Shown here piece by piece: positions 43,900 to 52,915 of a stretch of 64,000 bases of DNA. Position numbers and translations under genes: made by a program. Source of the DNA: Telluria beijingensis (GTDB taxonomy: Bacteria; Pseudomonadota; Gammaproteobacteria; Burkholderiales; Burkholderiaceae_D); NCBI RefSeq assembly GCF_030770395.1, contig NZ_CP132480.1:5286858-5350857 (forward strand), given 5' to 3'. Positions within the stretch are counted from its first letter, which is position 1, and each line of letters starts with the position of its first letter. The notes beneath the pieces are model-generated. The model had not been told where the DNA came from and searched no databases. It saw only the letters and a program-made list of their open reading frames with translations.

Positions 43900-45231
43900 T
43901 CAGTCGGTGAGTGAGTCCACTGCCAGCGACGCCGTGTCGCTGCGCTCCAGGCGCTTGACCAGCAGCTGGTCGATCCGGTAGTGGTCGACGTCGACCACCT
44001 CGAAGCGCATGCCCTCGTACTCGACGCTATCGGTCGGCTTGGGCACCTTGCGCAGCATGTACATCATGAAGCCGGCCGCCGTCTCGTAGCGTTCTTCCTC
44101 GGGCAGCGACTGCAGGTCGAGCACCCGCTTCATGTCGGCCACCGGCGTGCTGCCCTCGATCAGCCACGAGCCGTCGTCGCGCTGCATGGTCTGCTGGTCG
44201 GCCTCCTGCGGGCTGCCCCAGCGGCCCATGACGGTCACCATGATGTCGCTCAGCGTGATGACGCCGACCACAAAGGCATACTCGTTGATCACGATGGCGA
44301 AGGTTTCCTTGCTCGACCTGAAGCGGTCGAGCATCTCGGACAGCGTCAGCGTATCGGGGATGATCAGCACCGTGCGGATCGTCGATTCGCTCAGCTGGAA
44401 TTTCGACTGTTTGCCCAGCAGGCGCACCAGGATGTCGCGGGTATCGACGTAGCCGACCACGCGGTCGATCACGCCGTCGCAGACCGGGAACTTCGACAGC
44501 GAGTGATTGGCGATCTTCTGGCGGATGCTTTCCTCGGGTTCGCCCAGGTCGAAGAACACGACGTTCTCGCGGGTGGTCATGGTCGAGGTGACCGTGCGCG
44601 ACTCCAGTTCGAACACGTTCTCGATGAAGTGCTGCTCCTGCTTCTGCAGCACGCCGGCCTGGGCGCCGGCCTCCACCACCGCCGAGATCTCGTCGAAGGT
44701 GATGCGGTCTTCGCGCGTCATGTCGACCCCGAACAGGCGGAACAGCATATTGGCGATCTTGTTCAGCGCCCACGAGAATGGCCTGAACAGGCGGATGACG
44801 AACAGCACCGGGCGGATCACGGCCATCGCCGTGGCCTCGGGCGCGATCATCGCCAGGCGCTTGGGCATCAGGTCCGAGAACAGCACGAACAGGGTCGTGA
44901 CGAACACGAAGGACAGGGCGAAGGCCACGTTTTCGCGGCCCGGGCCGCTGTAGAACAGCGACAGCCAGTCCAGGAAGAACGGCCGCAAGGCGCCCTCGCC
45001 CAGGATGCCGCCGAGGATGGCGATGGCGTTCAGGCCGAGCTGCGAGGCGGCGAAGAAGTCGGCCGACTGGGCCTGCAGCGCCATCACCTTGCGGGCGCGC
45101 TCGTCGCCCGCCTCGGCCAGCAGTTTGAGCTTGATCTTGCGTGCGCCCGCGAGCGCGATCTCGGTGAGAGACAGGAAGCCGGCCGCCAGCACCAGGAGCG
45201 CCAGCACGGCCAGATGTTCGAACAGGTTCAT
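43900..45231 (-). CDS. DUF21-CBS-CorC protein (PaeA/YtfL-like)
   Basis: A 443-residue membrane protein. The DUF21/CNNM domain has about four helices (1-175) with SLTEIALAGARKIKLKLLAE and GLNAIAILGGILGEG. A CBS pair follows (about 205-335; VCDGVIDRVVGYVDTRDI, VINEYAFVVGVITLSDI), then a CorC/HlyC domain to the end. The N-terminal sequence is closest to E. coli YtfL (PaeA), linked to cadaverine/putrescine export. Other members are Mg/Co exporters or haemolysin-like, so substrate is uncertain. Confidence 0.9.
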   Translation of the reverse strand: MNLFEHLAVLALLVLAAGFLSLTEIALAGARKIKLKLLAEAGDERARKVMALQAQSADFFAASQLGLNAIAILGGILGEGALRPFFLDWLSLFYSGPGRENVAFALSFVFVTTLFVLFSDLMPKRLAMIAPEATAMAVIRPVLFVIRLFRPFSWALNKIANMLFRLFGVDMTREDRITFDEISAVVEAGAQAGVLQKQEQHFIENVFELESRTVTSTMTTRENVVFFDLGEPEESIRQKIANHSLSKFPVCDGVIDRVVGYVDTRDILVRLLGKQSKFQLSESTIRTVLIIPDTLTLSEMLDRFRSSKETFAIVINEYAFVVGVITLSDIMVTVMGRWGSPQEADQQTMQRDDGSWLIEGSTPVADMKRVLDLQSLPEEERYETAAGFMMYMLRKVPKPTDSVEYEGMRFEVVDVDHYRIDQLLVKRLERSDTASLAVDSLTD

Positions 45232-45350
45232 GGGACACCCGGGATTATTCTTGGGTCATTCGACCGGGAACGTTGACCGGCACACTGTCGCGCACCGGGA
45301 AACCTTGTCACTCTAGCATATCCGGCGCCGGCTTTGCGGCCGCCGGCACG

Positions 45351-45707
45351 TCAGCCGCCGGCGCGCTTCGGGTCGTGACCGAGCTTGCGCAGGGTCTCCA
45401 TCACCAGTTCGCAATGGTCGCCCTGGATTTCGATCACGCCATTCTTGACCGTGCCGCCCGAACCGCAGGCAGTGCGCAACTGCTTGCCCAGCAGCGCCAG
45501 CGCGACCGGGTCGAGCGCGACGCCCTTGACCAGGGTGACGGTCTTGCCGCCGCGGCCCTTCGACTGGCGCGACACCTTGACATTGCCGTCGCCCTTTGGA
45601 ACCGCCTGCGCCGCACAGCCGCAGGCCGCCACCGGCTGGCGGCAATCGGGACACATGCGGCCACCATCGGTCGAATAGACCAGGCCGCCGCTCGTACTAC
45701 GTTTCAT
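45351..45707 (-). CDS. yciH: SUI1/eIF1-like translation factor YciH
   Basis: A 118-residue protein with the SUI1 fold: GRGGKTVTLVKGVALDP, LRTACGSGGTVKNGVIEIQG and a terminal LRKLGHDPKRAGG. A small Cys set (MCPDCRQPVAACGC) precedes it. YciH affects start-codon fidelity in E. coli. The start overlaps the Arc-family gene by 11 bp, placing it in the SPFH operon. Confidence 0.92.
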   Translation of the reverse strand: MKRSTSGGLVYSTDGGRMCPDCRQPVAACGCAAQAVPKGDGNVKVSRQSKGRGGKTVTLVKGVALDPVALALLGKQLRTACGSGGTVKNGVIEIQGDHCELVMETLRKLGHDPKRAGG

Positions 45708-45882
45708 CGTTACTGCCCTTCGATTCCTTGATCTTCACGCCGCGACGGGCCAGGCTTTCCTGCAGCAGGAACTCGATTTCCGCGTTCACGCTGCGCAGGT
45801 CGCGCGCGGCCAGGCGCTGCAGTTCTTCCCACAGCGCCGGGTCTATCCTCAGCGGAAACGCTTTTTTACCGGGGCTTGCCAT
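45697..45882 (-). CDS. Arc-family ribbon-helix-helix protein
   Basis: A 61-residue protein of Arc/MetJ type: FPLRIDPALWEELQRLA (strand and first helix), then RSVNAEIEFLLQESLARR (second helix). It is likely a small DNA-binding dimer. It sits 10 bp after the SPFH gene and overlaps yciH. The perfect palindrome over the operon promoter is a natural candidate for its binding site, giving autoregulation; this is inference. Confidence 0.8.
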   Translation of the reverse strand: MASPGKKAFPLRIDPALWEELQRLAARDLRSVNAEIEFLLQESLARRGVKIKESKGSNDET

Positions 45883-45892
45883 GCTCGCCAGA

Positions 45893-46789
45893 CTAGTTGT
45901 ACAGGGTGCCCGTGTTCACGATCGGCTGGGTTTCCTTGTCCGAGCAGAGCACCACGAGCAGGTTGCTGACCATCGCCGCCTTGCGTTCATCGTCCAGTTC
46001 GACGATGCCGCGCTCGGACAGGCCCTTCAGCGCCGTTTCCACCATGCTCACCGCGCCATGCACGATCTTGGAACGGGCGCTGATGATCGCTTCCGCCTGC
46101 TGGCGCCGCAGCATGACTTGCGCAATCTCGGCGGCGTAGGCCAGGTGCGTCAGTTTAGCATCCAGCACTTCCACGCCCGCCGCCTCGAAGCGCGCCTGCA
46201 ATTCGCGCCTGAGCGCGTCGGCCACCACGTCCATGCCGGCGCGCAGCGTGGTCTCGCCGTCGGGCAGGTCTTCGCCCTCGTCGTAGGCATATTGCGAGGC
46301 CAGGTGGCGCAGCGCGGCCTCGGCCTGGATCGCCACGTAGCGCTCGAAATCGTCGACCTCGAACACGGCCTGGGCGGTGTCGCGCACGCGCCAGACGACC
46401 GCCGCGCTGATCTCGACCGGGTTGCCGCGCTTGTCGTTGACCTTGAGCGTCGGCGCGTTGAAATTGCGGGCGCGCAGCGACAGCCGGCGCTTGACGTAGA
46501 ACGGCAGCGCCCAGCGCAGGCCTTCGCTGCGGTCGGTGCCGATGTACTTGCCGAACAGGGTCAGGATCGCGCTCTCGTTCGGCTGCAGCATGTAGAGCCC
46601 AGCCAGGCACAACGTGCCGAGCAGCGCCAGGAGCACGCCGCCGACCAGGAAGGCCAGGCCGTTCGGTCCGTCCGCCATCTTCTTGAACAGGTAGAGGGCG
46701 CCCAGCAGCAGGATGAAACCGCCACCGGCCGCCAGGTAGCCGTTCGCCGACGAAAACGCCGACTCGCGGCGCGTATGTGCTGCATGCAT
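45893..46789 (-). CDS. SPFH/band-7 domain membrane protein
   Basis: A 298-residue protein with two N-terminal hydrophobic segments (about 18-38 and 43-66), then an SPFH/band-7 domain starting at [20 protein letters not shown], with [40 protein letters not shown] and the predicted helical [20 protein letters not shown]. It is a stomatin/prohibitin-like membrane scaffold. AGGGGAG precedes the ATG. First gene of an operon with an Arc-type protein and yciH. Confidence 0.9.
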   Translation of the reverse strand: MHAAHTRRESAFSSANGYLAAGGGFILLLGALYLFKKMADGPNGLAFLVGGVLLALLGTLCLAGLYMLQPNESAILTLFGKYIGTDRSEGLRWALPFYVKRRLSLRARNFNAPTLKVNDKRGNPVEISAAVVWRVRDTAQAVFEVDDFERYVAIQAEAALRHLASQYAYDEGEDLPDGETTLRAGMDVVADALRRELQARFEAAGVEVLDAKLTHLAYAAEIAQVMLRRQQAEAIISARSKIVHGAVSMVETALKGLSERGIVELDDERKAAMVSNLLVVLCSDKETQPIVNTGTLYN

Positions 46790-46817
46790 GGTGGACTCCC
46801 CTCAGGTAAGTTACATC

Positions 46818-46857
46818 AAAGTGATATCACTTTAGGATCACCAAAGGTTCTTGTCAA
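46818..46857 (-). promoter_or_regulatory. Promoter of the SPFH operon with a perfect 16-bp palindromic operator
   Basis: On the minus strand a consensus -35 TTGACA (46857-46852) and TAAAGT -10 (46834-46829) are 17 bp apart. The perfect palindrome AAAGTGATATCACTTT (46818-46833) covers the -10 and the predicted start site. A repressor bound here would block polymerase. The operon's own Arc-family protein is the obvious candidate. Confidence 0.7.
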
Positions 46858-46872
46858 GCAATTAGATGATGA

Positions 46873-48123
46873 TTATTGCAAGCGCACGGCGACGTCGAAC
46901 AGCCAGGTGCGGCGGATCTCGACCACGTCGTACTGGCGCGCCAGCGCGGGAGGGAAAGGACCGAACGGCGCCTGGCTCGCGATGATGCGGCGGATGCCGT
47001 CGTCGATCGCCGGGACGCCACTCGATTTCTCGAAGGTGACCTTTTCCACCGAGCCGTCGGCGCGCACCGCGATGGTCACGACCGGCTCGCCATGCGGCTG
47101 CTTTAGCGCCTCGCGCACCATGTCCAGGGTCTGGTTCAACTCGATCTTGCGGCCCATCGCCTGCGCATACTGGACCAGGTCTTGGTTGGAATCGGCGCGC
47201 CCGAACAGCCAGCCGCGCCGCAGGCCACTGACCGTGGGCTGGGGCGGGCCAGGTGGCGTACCGACGCCTTCACGCGCGAGCTGCTGGCCGATCGCGCGCA
47301 GCCGCTCCTCGCGCGACGTCGGCGGCGCGGCCGGGACTGGAGCAGCCGGCGCCGCCTGCAGCGCCAGTCTTTCCCGCTCCTGCCGGGCCTGTTCCTGCCT
47401 GGCCTGTTCCTGCCTGGCCTGTTCCTGCCTGGCTTGCTCTTGCCTGGCCTGTTCCTGTCTTGCCTGCTCCTGCCTGGCCTGTTCCAGTTCCTGCCTGGCC
47501 TGCTCCTGTCGCGCAAGCTCCTGCCGCGCCGCTTCCTGGCGCTCCGCTTCCAGCCGGGATGCTTCCTCCTGCCGCGCCAGCGCGTCGCGCCTGGCCTGCT
47601 CTTCCCGTTCCGCTGCGAGTTGCGCCTGGCGCGCCTGTTCGCGCCGTTCGGCGGCGATACGATCCGCCTCCACGCGCAGGTTTTCTTCGCGCGCGGCCTG
47701 TTCGCGCGCCAGTGCGATCAATTCGCGCTCTTGCAAGCGGGCTGCATCGTCCGGTTCCTGCTTCGGTGCGGGAGGAGTCTCGGCCACGACGTCTTCCTTC
47801 GGCGCCTCGACCACGGCAGTCTTCATTGGTGCAGTGGCAGGCGGCAAGGGTTGCGGTGCTGGCGGCGGCGCCGGCTTCGGCAGCGGCCTGGCATGCGGTT
47901 CGGGCGCCGCAACGGCCGGCGCCGGCGGCTGCGCCAGCACCACCTGCAGATCGGCGGCAGCCAGCCGGCGTTCTTCCCACGGGAAGCGCAGGCCGGAAAG
48001 ACCGAACACCTCGCCCTCGATCGGGACGCTCAGGAGCAGGACGTGCAGCAGCACCGACAGCACCAGTGCGATGCGCAAGCGCCAGGGCGCGGCTGGTGGT
48101 GTGTACTGCGTCGATGTGGCCAC
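46873..48123 (-). CDS. TonB/TolA-like energy-transducer protein with QEQAR repeats
   Basis: A 416-residue protein with an N-terminal membrane helix (IALVLSVLLHVLLLSVPI), a Pro/Ala-rich spacer, a long charged coiled-coil (about 130-270) holding six exact QEQAR repeats, and a TonB-like C-terminal domain (EPVVTIAVRADGSVEKVTFE, SGVPAIDDGIRRIIAS). No ATG fits; a GTG at 48123 is chosen because it starts shortly before the helix and 63 bp after mshN. The layout is that of TolA/TonB proteins spanning the periplasm. Its place at the end of the MSHA cluster suggests a link to the pilus system, but it could be an independent transducer. Confidence 0.8.
   Translation of the reverse strand: MATSTQYTPPAAPWRLRIALVLSVLLHVLLLSVPIEGEVFGLSGLRFPWEERRLAAADLQVVLAQPPAPAVAAPEPHARPLPKPAPPPAPQPLPPATAPMKTAVVEAPKEDVVAETPPAPKQEPDDAARLQERELIALAREQAAREENLRVEADRIAAERREQARQAQLAAEREEQARRDALARQEEASRLEAERQEAARQELARQEQARQELEQARQEQARQEQARQEQARQEQARQEQARQEQARQERERLALQAAPAAPVPAAPPTSREERLRAIGQQLAREGVGTPPGPPQPTVSGLRRGWLFGRADSNQDLVQYAQAMGRKIELNQTLDMVREALKQPHGEPVVTIAVRADGSVEKVTFEKSSGVPAIDDGIRRIIASQAPFGPFPPALARQYDVVEIRRTWLFDVAVRLQ
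47376..47500. repeat. 15-bp tandem repeats coding for QEQAR
   Basis: Several near-exact copies of the 15-bp unit CCTGTTCCTGCCTGG lie in tandem inside the TonB-like gene. Because the unit is a multiple of three, copy-number change would lengthen or shorten the coiled coil without a frameshift. Ends are approximate. Confidence 0.8.
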
Positions 48124-48185
48124 GTGGTTTTGCAAAAGATGCCAGGGAAATAACGAACCCGGCGATGCTATCACAACGGCCGTGC

Positions 48186-49208
48186 TCAGCGTCCGAGTTG
48201 CCTCAGCCTGCGCTCGACGAAGGCCGCCAGCTCGGGCGACAAGGTCGCGCTGGCCTGCGCCTGCCGGAACGCCGCCACCGCTTCGGCATCGCGCTTCTCG
48301 GCCTGCAGCGAGATGCCGAGGCCCATCCACCACACGCCATTGCCCGGATTGGCGCGCAGCGCCTCCTGGTAATGCCCGGCCGCCTCGCGATGACGCGCTT
48401 CGCGCTGCAGCACACCGGCCAGGAAGGCATGGTAGTCGCCATTGCCGGCCGCATGGGGCAAGGTGCGCGTCAAGGTCTCGAGCGCGGGACCGCCCTGCTC
48501 CAGCTGCAGGCGCGCCAGCAGCATCGCCAGCGACGGCTGGCGCGCATCGAGCGCCAGCGCCACCTGCAGCTGGCGCATCGCGTCATCCGTCCGCCCGGCC
48601 TCGATCAGCAGTCCCACCAGGGTCTGGCGCGAAGGTTCATGACGCGGGTCGAGCTTGAGCGCGGCCTGCAGGGTCGCGATGGCTTCGGTGACGCGGCCAT
48701 CCTCGAGCACCAGCAGTGCGCGCCGGTAGGCGTTCTCGGTGCGCTGCGTCGCGGTCTCGGTGCGGCCGTCCGCGACCGCGGGCGCCGCCTGCTTGCGCGG
48801 CGCGGGCGCGACCCTGGCGGGTTCGCGCACCGCTTCCGTGCGTGGCGCCGGAGGGGCCGGTTCGGGTGCAGGCTGTGGCGCGGCGGGTGGCGGCGGCGGC
48901 GCGGGCGGCGCGACCTCGGCCACCGGAACCACTGTCGGCGACACGGGCGCCGGCGCCGGCGCCGGTACCGGTGCAGGTGCGGGTGCCGGCGCGGATGCGA
49001 CCACCGGCGCCGGCGGCTCGCCTTTCATGCGCCAGCCGACCAGGCCGGCCACAGCGACCACCGCCAGGGCCCCGCCGGCCAAGGCGCCGCGCAGCCATGG
49101 GCGCGGATCGCGCGCCGGCGGCAGGCGCACGTCGGCGGGCAGCGGCGCGGCGCCTGGCTGGCCGGCGCGGGCGTCGAGGTCCTGCAGCATCTTGTTAATG
49201 AGGCTCAT
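48186..49208 (-). CDS. mshN: MSHA biogenesis protein MshN (TPR)
   Basis: A 340-residue protein starting MSLINKMLQDLDAR, the typical MshN N-terminus, with a membrane helix (about 45-65), a Pro/Ala-rich spacer and C-terminal TPR repeats (AYRRALLVLEDGRVTEAIATL, GDYHAFLAGVLQREARH, PGNGVWWMGLGISLQ). The ATG overlaps the mshM stop by 4 bp. In MSHA systems it is part of the inner-membrane/periplasmic assembly apparatus. Confidence 0.88.
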   Translation of the reverse strand: MSLINKMLQDLDARAGQPGAAPLPADVRLPPARDPRPWLRGALAGGALAVVAVAGLVGWRMKGEPPAPVVASAPAPAPAPVPAPAPAPVSPTVVPVAEVAPPAPPPPPAAPQPAPEPAPPAPRTEAVREPARVAPAPRKQAAPAVADGRTETATQRTENAYRRALLVLEDGRVTEAIATLQAALKLDPRHEPSRQTLVGLLIEAGRTDDAMRQLQVALALDARQPSLAMLLARLQLEQGGPALETLTRTLPHAAGNGDYHAFLAGVLQREARHREAAGHYQEALRANPGNGVWWMGLGISLQAEKRDAEAVAAFRQAQASATLSPELAAFVERRLRQLGR

Positions 49209-50095
49209 AGCGCGAACGCCCACGCCAGGCCGGCCGCCGCGGCGGCGACCACGGCGCCACCAGCGAGCCAGATGCGGATGGTGCGCGTGACACCGACCGT
49301 ATCGCGCGCGGCGATCGCGACATGGCTGCCCACCACCTGCTGCTTGCCCTGGCCGTAGCTGAGCATCAGCGCCTTGTGCGCCATGATGTTGACCAGCCGC
49401 GGCACGCCCCCGCTGGCCTTGTACAGGCTGCGGATGGCGGCGCCGGTGAACAGGCGCGCGCCGGTGAAGCCGGCCACGCGCAGCCGGTGCGCGACATAGA
49501 AATCGAGGTCGTCGCGGCTCAGCGGACCGAGATGGTAGTGAAACGTGATGCGCTGGGCGAGCTGGCGGATCGAATCGAGTTCGAGCTTGCGGTTCAATTC
49601 CGGCTGGCCGAACAGCACGATTTGAAGCAGCTTGCGCTTCTCGGTCTCGAGATTGGTCAGCAGGCGCAGCGCTTCCAGGCTCTCGACCGGGATCGCCTGC
49701 GCCTCGTCCAGGCACAACACCACCCGCTGCCCCGCGCGCGCCAGGTGCAGCAGGCGCAGGTTGATCGCCTTGAGCAACTGGTGCTGGTCGACGTCGCGCT
49801 CGAGCGCGATCTCGAGTTCGTCGGCCAGCGCCAGCATCAGGGTGCGCGGCTCCAGGTAGGGATTCGGGATATAGGCGGTGACGAAGCCCTCGCCCAGGGT
49901 GGCCATGAACTTGCGGCACAATAGCGTCTTGCCGGTGCCGACCTCGCCGGTGATCTTGATGAAGCCTTCGCCGGCGCGCGCCGCCACCAGCAGGGTGTTC
50001 AGCGCTTCCTGCGAACGCGGGCTGCCGAAGAAGAAGCTGGTGTCGGGCGTGATCCCGAACGGCAGCTCGCGCAGGCCGAAGTGCGCCGCGTACAT
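49205..50095 (-). CDS. mshM: MSHA biogenesis ATPase MshM (ExeA/GspA-like AAA)
   Basis: A 296-residue AAA ATPase with the start MYAAHFGLRELPFGITPDTSFFF typical of the ExeA/MshM family. Walker A is GEVGTGKTLL, Walker B VVLCLDEAQAI, with a sensor-like region FGQPELNRKL. A C-terminal hydrophobic helix (about 272-296) anchors it. It is thought to help insert or assemble the secretin. It overlaps mshL by 1 bp and mshN by 4 bp. Confidence 0.92.
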   Translation of the reverse strand: MYAAHFGLRELPFGITPDTSFFFGSPRSQEALNTLLVAARAGEGFIKITGEVGTGKTLLCRKFMATLGEGFVTAYIPNPYLEPRTLMLALADELEIALERDVDQHQLLKAINLRLLHLARAGQRVVLCLDEAQAIPVESLEALRLLTNLETEKRKLLQIVLFGQPELNRKLELDSIRQLAQRITFHYHLGPLSRDDLDFYVAHRLRVAGFTGARLFTGAAIRSLYKASGGVPRLVNIMAHKALMLSYGQGKQQVVGSHVAIAARDTVGVTRTIRIWLAGGAVVAAAAAGLAWAFAL

Positions 50096-51879
50096 CAGTC
50101 ACGCCCCCGGATACGCGGGTCGAGCTGTTCGATACGGCGGCCGGCGTCGAGCATGTCCTGGCTCCAGTCGCTCGCCCCTTCGACGATGGTGGGCTTGATC
50201 AGCACCACCAGCTCGCGCTTCTGGCTCACGCGGTTCTTGTTGCGGAACAGCTGGCCCAGCAGCGGGATCTTGTCGGCGCCGGGCAACTGGTCGGTGTCGC
50301 CGCTCGAGGCTTGCCGCATCAGGCCGCCGATCGCGACCACCTGGCCGTCGCGGCCGCGCACGATGCTGTCCAGCTCCGAGGTGCTCGACGCCGCCAGCGG
50401 CAGGCGCAGGGTACCGCCCGACCCGAGGTCGACGTCCTTGTTGACGGTCGATACCTGGCTCACCGATGGGTGCACGTGCAGCAGGATGTTACCCTTGTCG
50501 TCGATCTGCGGCGTCACGTCCAGCACTACGCCCGAGAAAAAGGGCTGCACCGTCACGGTCGGGCTGACGATGGTGCTGTTGTTGGTGGTGTTGATGTTGT
50601 TGGTGATGCCGGTGACGAAGAATTCGTCGGTGCCGATCTTGAGCACGGCCTTCTGGTTGTTGACCGCCGCGATGCGGGGGCTCGACAGCACGTGCACGCT
50701 GCCCTGCGATTCCAGGAAGGTGATCAGGGCCGCGAAATTATTGGTCTGGAAGGCGAAGCCGAACAGCGAACCGGCCGCGCTGGCCGCGTTCGACAGCGAG
50801 AAGCCGGTGCTGGCCGCCAGGCCCTGGCCGTTGTTGATCACGGCCGGCTGGCCGCCGCCGTACGGCAGCGGCGCCAGGTTGGCGCCGGGCGAGATCATGC
50901 CGCCCGAGACGCGGTTGGCGGTGCCGCCGCGGAACGAGGCGAACGAGGCCCAGTTGATGCCGCTCTGGTAGCTGTCGCTCAGCTCCACCTCGAGGATCTT
51001 CGCTTCCAGGATCACCTGGCGGTCGACCGACAGCTGGGTCGCCTTCAGGTAGGCGTCGACGTTGCGCAGTTCGTCGGGCATCGCGCGGATCACCAGCACG
51101 CCGGACTGCGGGCTGACCACCACGCTGCGGCCGCCGTCGAGCGTGCCGACGATGGCGACGATCGACTCCTTCAGGTCTTTCCAGAAGTCGTTGTCGGACA
51201 GGGTCTGGACGTCGGTGCTGTTGAGCTGGCGCTGGCCGTTCTGGCCAGTGCCGTCCTGGCCGTTCTGCCCATTCTGGCCGCCCTGGTTGCCGAAACCCTG
51301 GCCCCCGCCGTTGTTGCCGTTATTGTTGTTATTGTTGTTGCCGGCGTCCGCGACCGAGGTCGAGGACACGCGCGTGTTCGACATGCCGCGCCGGTGCGCG
51401 GTCAGGTAGTTTACCTGGAACATGCGGGTCTGCATGGTCAGCGGGCGGATGCTGATGCGCGCGCCGTCGATCCTGTAGTCGTAGCCGTACATGTCGCGCA
51501 CCGCTTCGAGCGTCTCGACCAGGGTCACGTCCTTCAGGTTGGCGCTGATGGTGCCGCTCACGTCCGGGTGCACCAGCATATTGTAGCGGGTGCCGGCCAC
51601 GATCGAGCGGAAGAACTGCTGCGCCGGCACGTTGTTGAAGGCGACGTTGAAGCGCTCCTCGAGCGCCGGCCGCGCCTTCGGCAACTGGCTGGCCAGGCTT
51701 GCCGCCGGCGGTAGCAGCGCATTGGCCACCGCGTCGTCGACCGCCGGCCGCGGGGCCGGCTGGGCATTGGCCTTCGCCATCTCCTGGCTGATGGCGTCAT
51801 AGGTCGCGTTCGGCGGCGCGCTCTGGCAAGCGGCCAGCAGCAGCGCCAGCGCGCACGGGATGAATACATGCTTGTTCAT
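50095..51879 (-). CDS. mshL: MSHA secretin MshL
   Basis: A 594-residue outer-membrane secretin lipoprotein (lipobox LAAC, Cys18). An N-terminal STN-like domain (FRSIVAGTRYNMLVHPDVSG) precedes an Asn/Gly/Gln-rich linker (about 185-215), a secretin N-domain (SVVVSPQSGVLVIRAMPDEL) and the secretin core (VHVLSSPRIAAVNNQKAVLK, PQIDDKGNILLHVHPS, TSELDSIVRGRDGQVVAIGG). The start at 51879 is set by GGAAGG; the frame from 51897 is less likely. It forms the pilus exit pore. Confidence 0.95.
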   Translation of the reverse strand: MNKHVFIPCALALLLAACQSAPPNATYDAISQEMAKANAQPAPRPAVDDAVANALLPPAASLASQLPKARPALEERFNVAFNNVPAQQFFRSIVAGTRYNMLVHPDVSGTISANLKDVTLVETLEAVRDMYGYDYRIDGARISIRPLTMQTRMFQVNYLTAHRRGMSNTRVSSTSVADAGNNNNNNNGNNGGGQGFGNQGGQNGQNGQDGTGQNGQRQLNSTDVQTLSDNDFWKDLKESIVAIVGTLDGGRSVVVSPQSGVLVIRAMPDELRNVDAYLKATQLSVDRQVILEAKILEVELSDSYQSGINWASFASFRGGTANRVSGGMISPGANLAPLPYGGGQPAVINNGQGLAASTGFSLSNAASAAGSLFGFAFQTNNFAALITFLESQGSVHVLSSPRIAAVNNQKAVLKIGTDEFFVTGITNNINTTNNSTIVSPTVTVQPFFSGVVLDVTPQIDDKGNILLHVHPSVSQVSTVNKDVDLGSGGTLRLPLAASSTSELDSIVRGRDGQVVAIGGLMRQASSGDTDQLPGADKIPLLGQLFRNKNRVSQKRELVVLIKPTIVEGASDWSQDMLDAGRRIEQLDPRIRGRD

Positions 51880-51893
51880 GGCGGCCTTCCGGG

Positions 51894-52244
51894 TCATTTG
51901 GCGGCCCGGGTCATGCCCGGCAGCGGCGCGTCCAGGCGCAGCACCTGGCGTTCGCCGCCGCGTACCAGCACCACCTCGTCGGCCCCGACGCGCGCCACGC
52001 GCGCCCCCTTGAAAGTCTCACCCAGGCGCACCGTCTCGCCATCGATGACGGCGACGTGGCGGCCGCCCGCATGGCGCGCGATCAGCACCGATTGCAGGCG
52101 CGGGCCGTCGTCCACCGCGCCGGTGTCGAACGCGCCGCGCTCCATGCCGGCCGGCGGGCGGGTCGGGTCGGGCAGTGCCTGCGCGGATGCGGGCAAATGG
52201 GCCAGCGCCAGGCAGGCCAGCAGGGTGACACTCAGGTTCTTCAC
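51894..52244 (-). CDS. mshK: MSHA biogenesis protein MshK
   Basis: A 116-residue exported protein with signal peptide KNLSVTLLACLALAHLPASAQA, then LPDPTRPPAG and a small beta-rich GspC/PilP-like domain (LQSVLIARHAGGRHVAVIDG, VRLGETFKGARVARVGADEV). The GTG at 52244 is chosen because it makes a 4-bp GTGA overlap with mshJ; an ATG at 52256 is the alternative. Its position between mshJ and mshL is the classic order. Confidence 0.85.
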   Translation of the reverse strand: MKNLSVTLLACLALAHLPASAQALPDPTRPPAGMERGAFDTGAVDDGPRLQSVLIARHAGGRHVAVIDGETVRLGETFKGARVARVGADEVVLVRGGERQVLRLDAPLPGMTRAAK

Positions 52245-52915
52245 AGCTTCATCCATTGTCGGTCCAGGCTCAGGGTATGCAGGGTGAGCGTCAGGCGCGC
52301 GGCGGGATACTCCTCCACGTCGAGCTGGGCGCGGCCCCAGAACATCCGGGTCGGCATCGCATCGAGTGCGCTCATGTAGTCGACCATGTCGAGATAGTTG
52401 CCGCGCACCGTGACTTCGATGCCGTGGCGGTACAGCAAAGGCGCGGCGGCGGTGGCGGCCGGCGCGGCGGACGCCGCCGCCTCCGGTCCCGCCAGCGGTT
52501 CCACCGGCAGGGTGCGCATCGACACCAGCTTGAGGCGTCCATTGGCGCGCAGGATGCCGTCGACCAGGGGCCCCATGCGCTCGGGCGGCACCAGGCCGTG
52601 CTGGATCGCCAGCAGCTGGTCGCCAAGCTGGCCCATCTCCTGGCGCAGTCCGTTCAGGCGGTTGCGCGCCTCGGCGTCGGGGTCGACATGGAACGCCTGC
52701 ACGCGGCTGGCGATGGCCTCGTCGATGGCCGCCATCTCGGTGCGCTGCTGGGCGATCTGGCTGCGCAGCGCCTCCTGCTCCGCTTCCAGCGGCGCCAGCA
52801 GCAGCGCGTGGCCGGCGAAGGCCAGCAGCGCGCAGGCGGCCAGGCACACCATGGCGCGCTCGCGCAGCGACAGCGCGTCGATACGCGCGCGTAGTTGCAG
52901 GATGCGCTCTTTCAT
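52241..52915 (-). CDS. mshJ: MSHA biogenesis protein MshJ (PilO-like)
   Basis: A 224-residue bitopic protein with one N-terminal helix (about 22-42), a coiled coil (EAEQEALRSQIAQQRTEMAA) and a ferredoxin-like PilO-type domain ending in TLHTLSLDRQWMKL. It overlaps the genes on both sides by 4 bp. It belongs to the inner-membrane alignment subcomplex. Confidence 0.87.
   Translation of the reverse strand: MKERILQLRARIDALSLRERAMVCLAACALLAFAGHALLLAPLEAEQEALRSQIAQQRTEMAAIDEAIASRVQAFHVDPDAEARNRLNGLRQEMGQLGDQLLAIQHGLVPPERMGPLVDGILRANGRLKLVSMRTLPVEPLAGPEAAASAAPAATAAAPLLYRHGIEVTVRGNYLDMVDYMSALDAMPTRMFWGRAQLDVEEYPAARLTLTLHTLSLDRQWMKL

Noticed and set aside
47376..47500. Regular short repeats considered as a CRISPR array
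   Set aside because: The units are contiguous with no spacers, are a multiple of three and encode QEQAR in a coiled coil.
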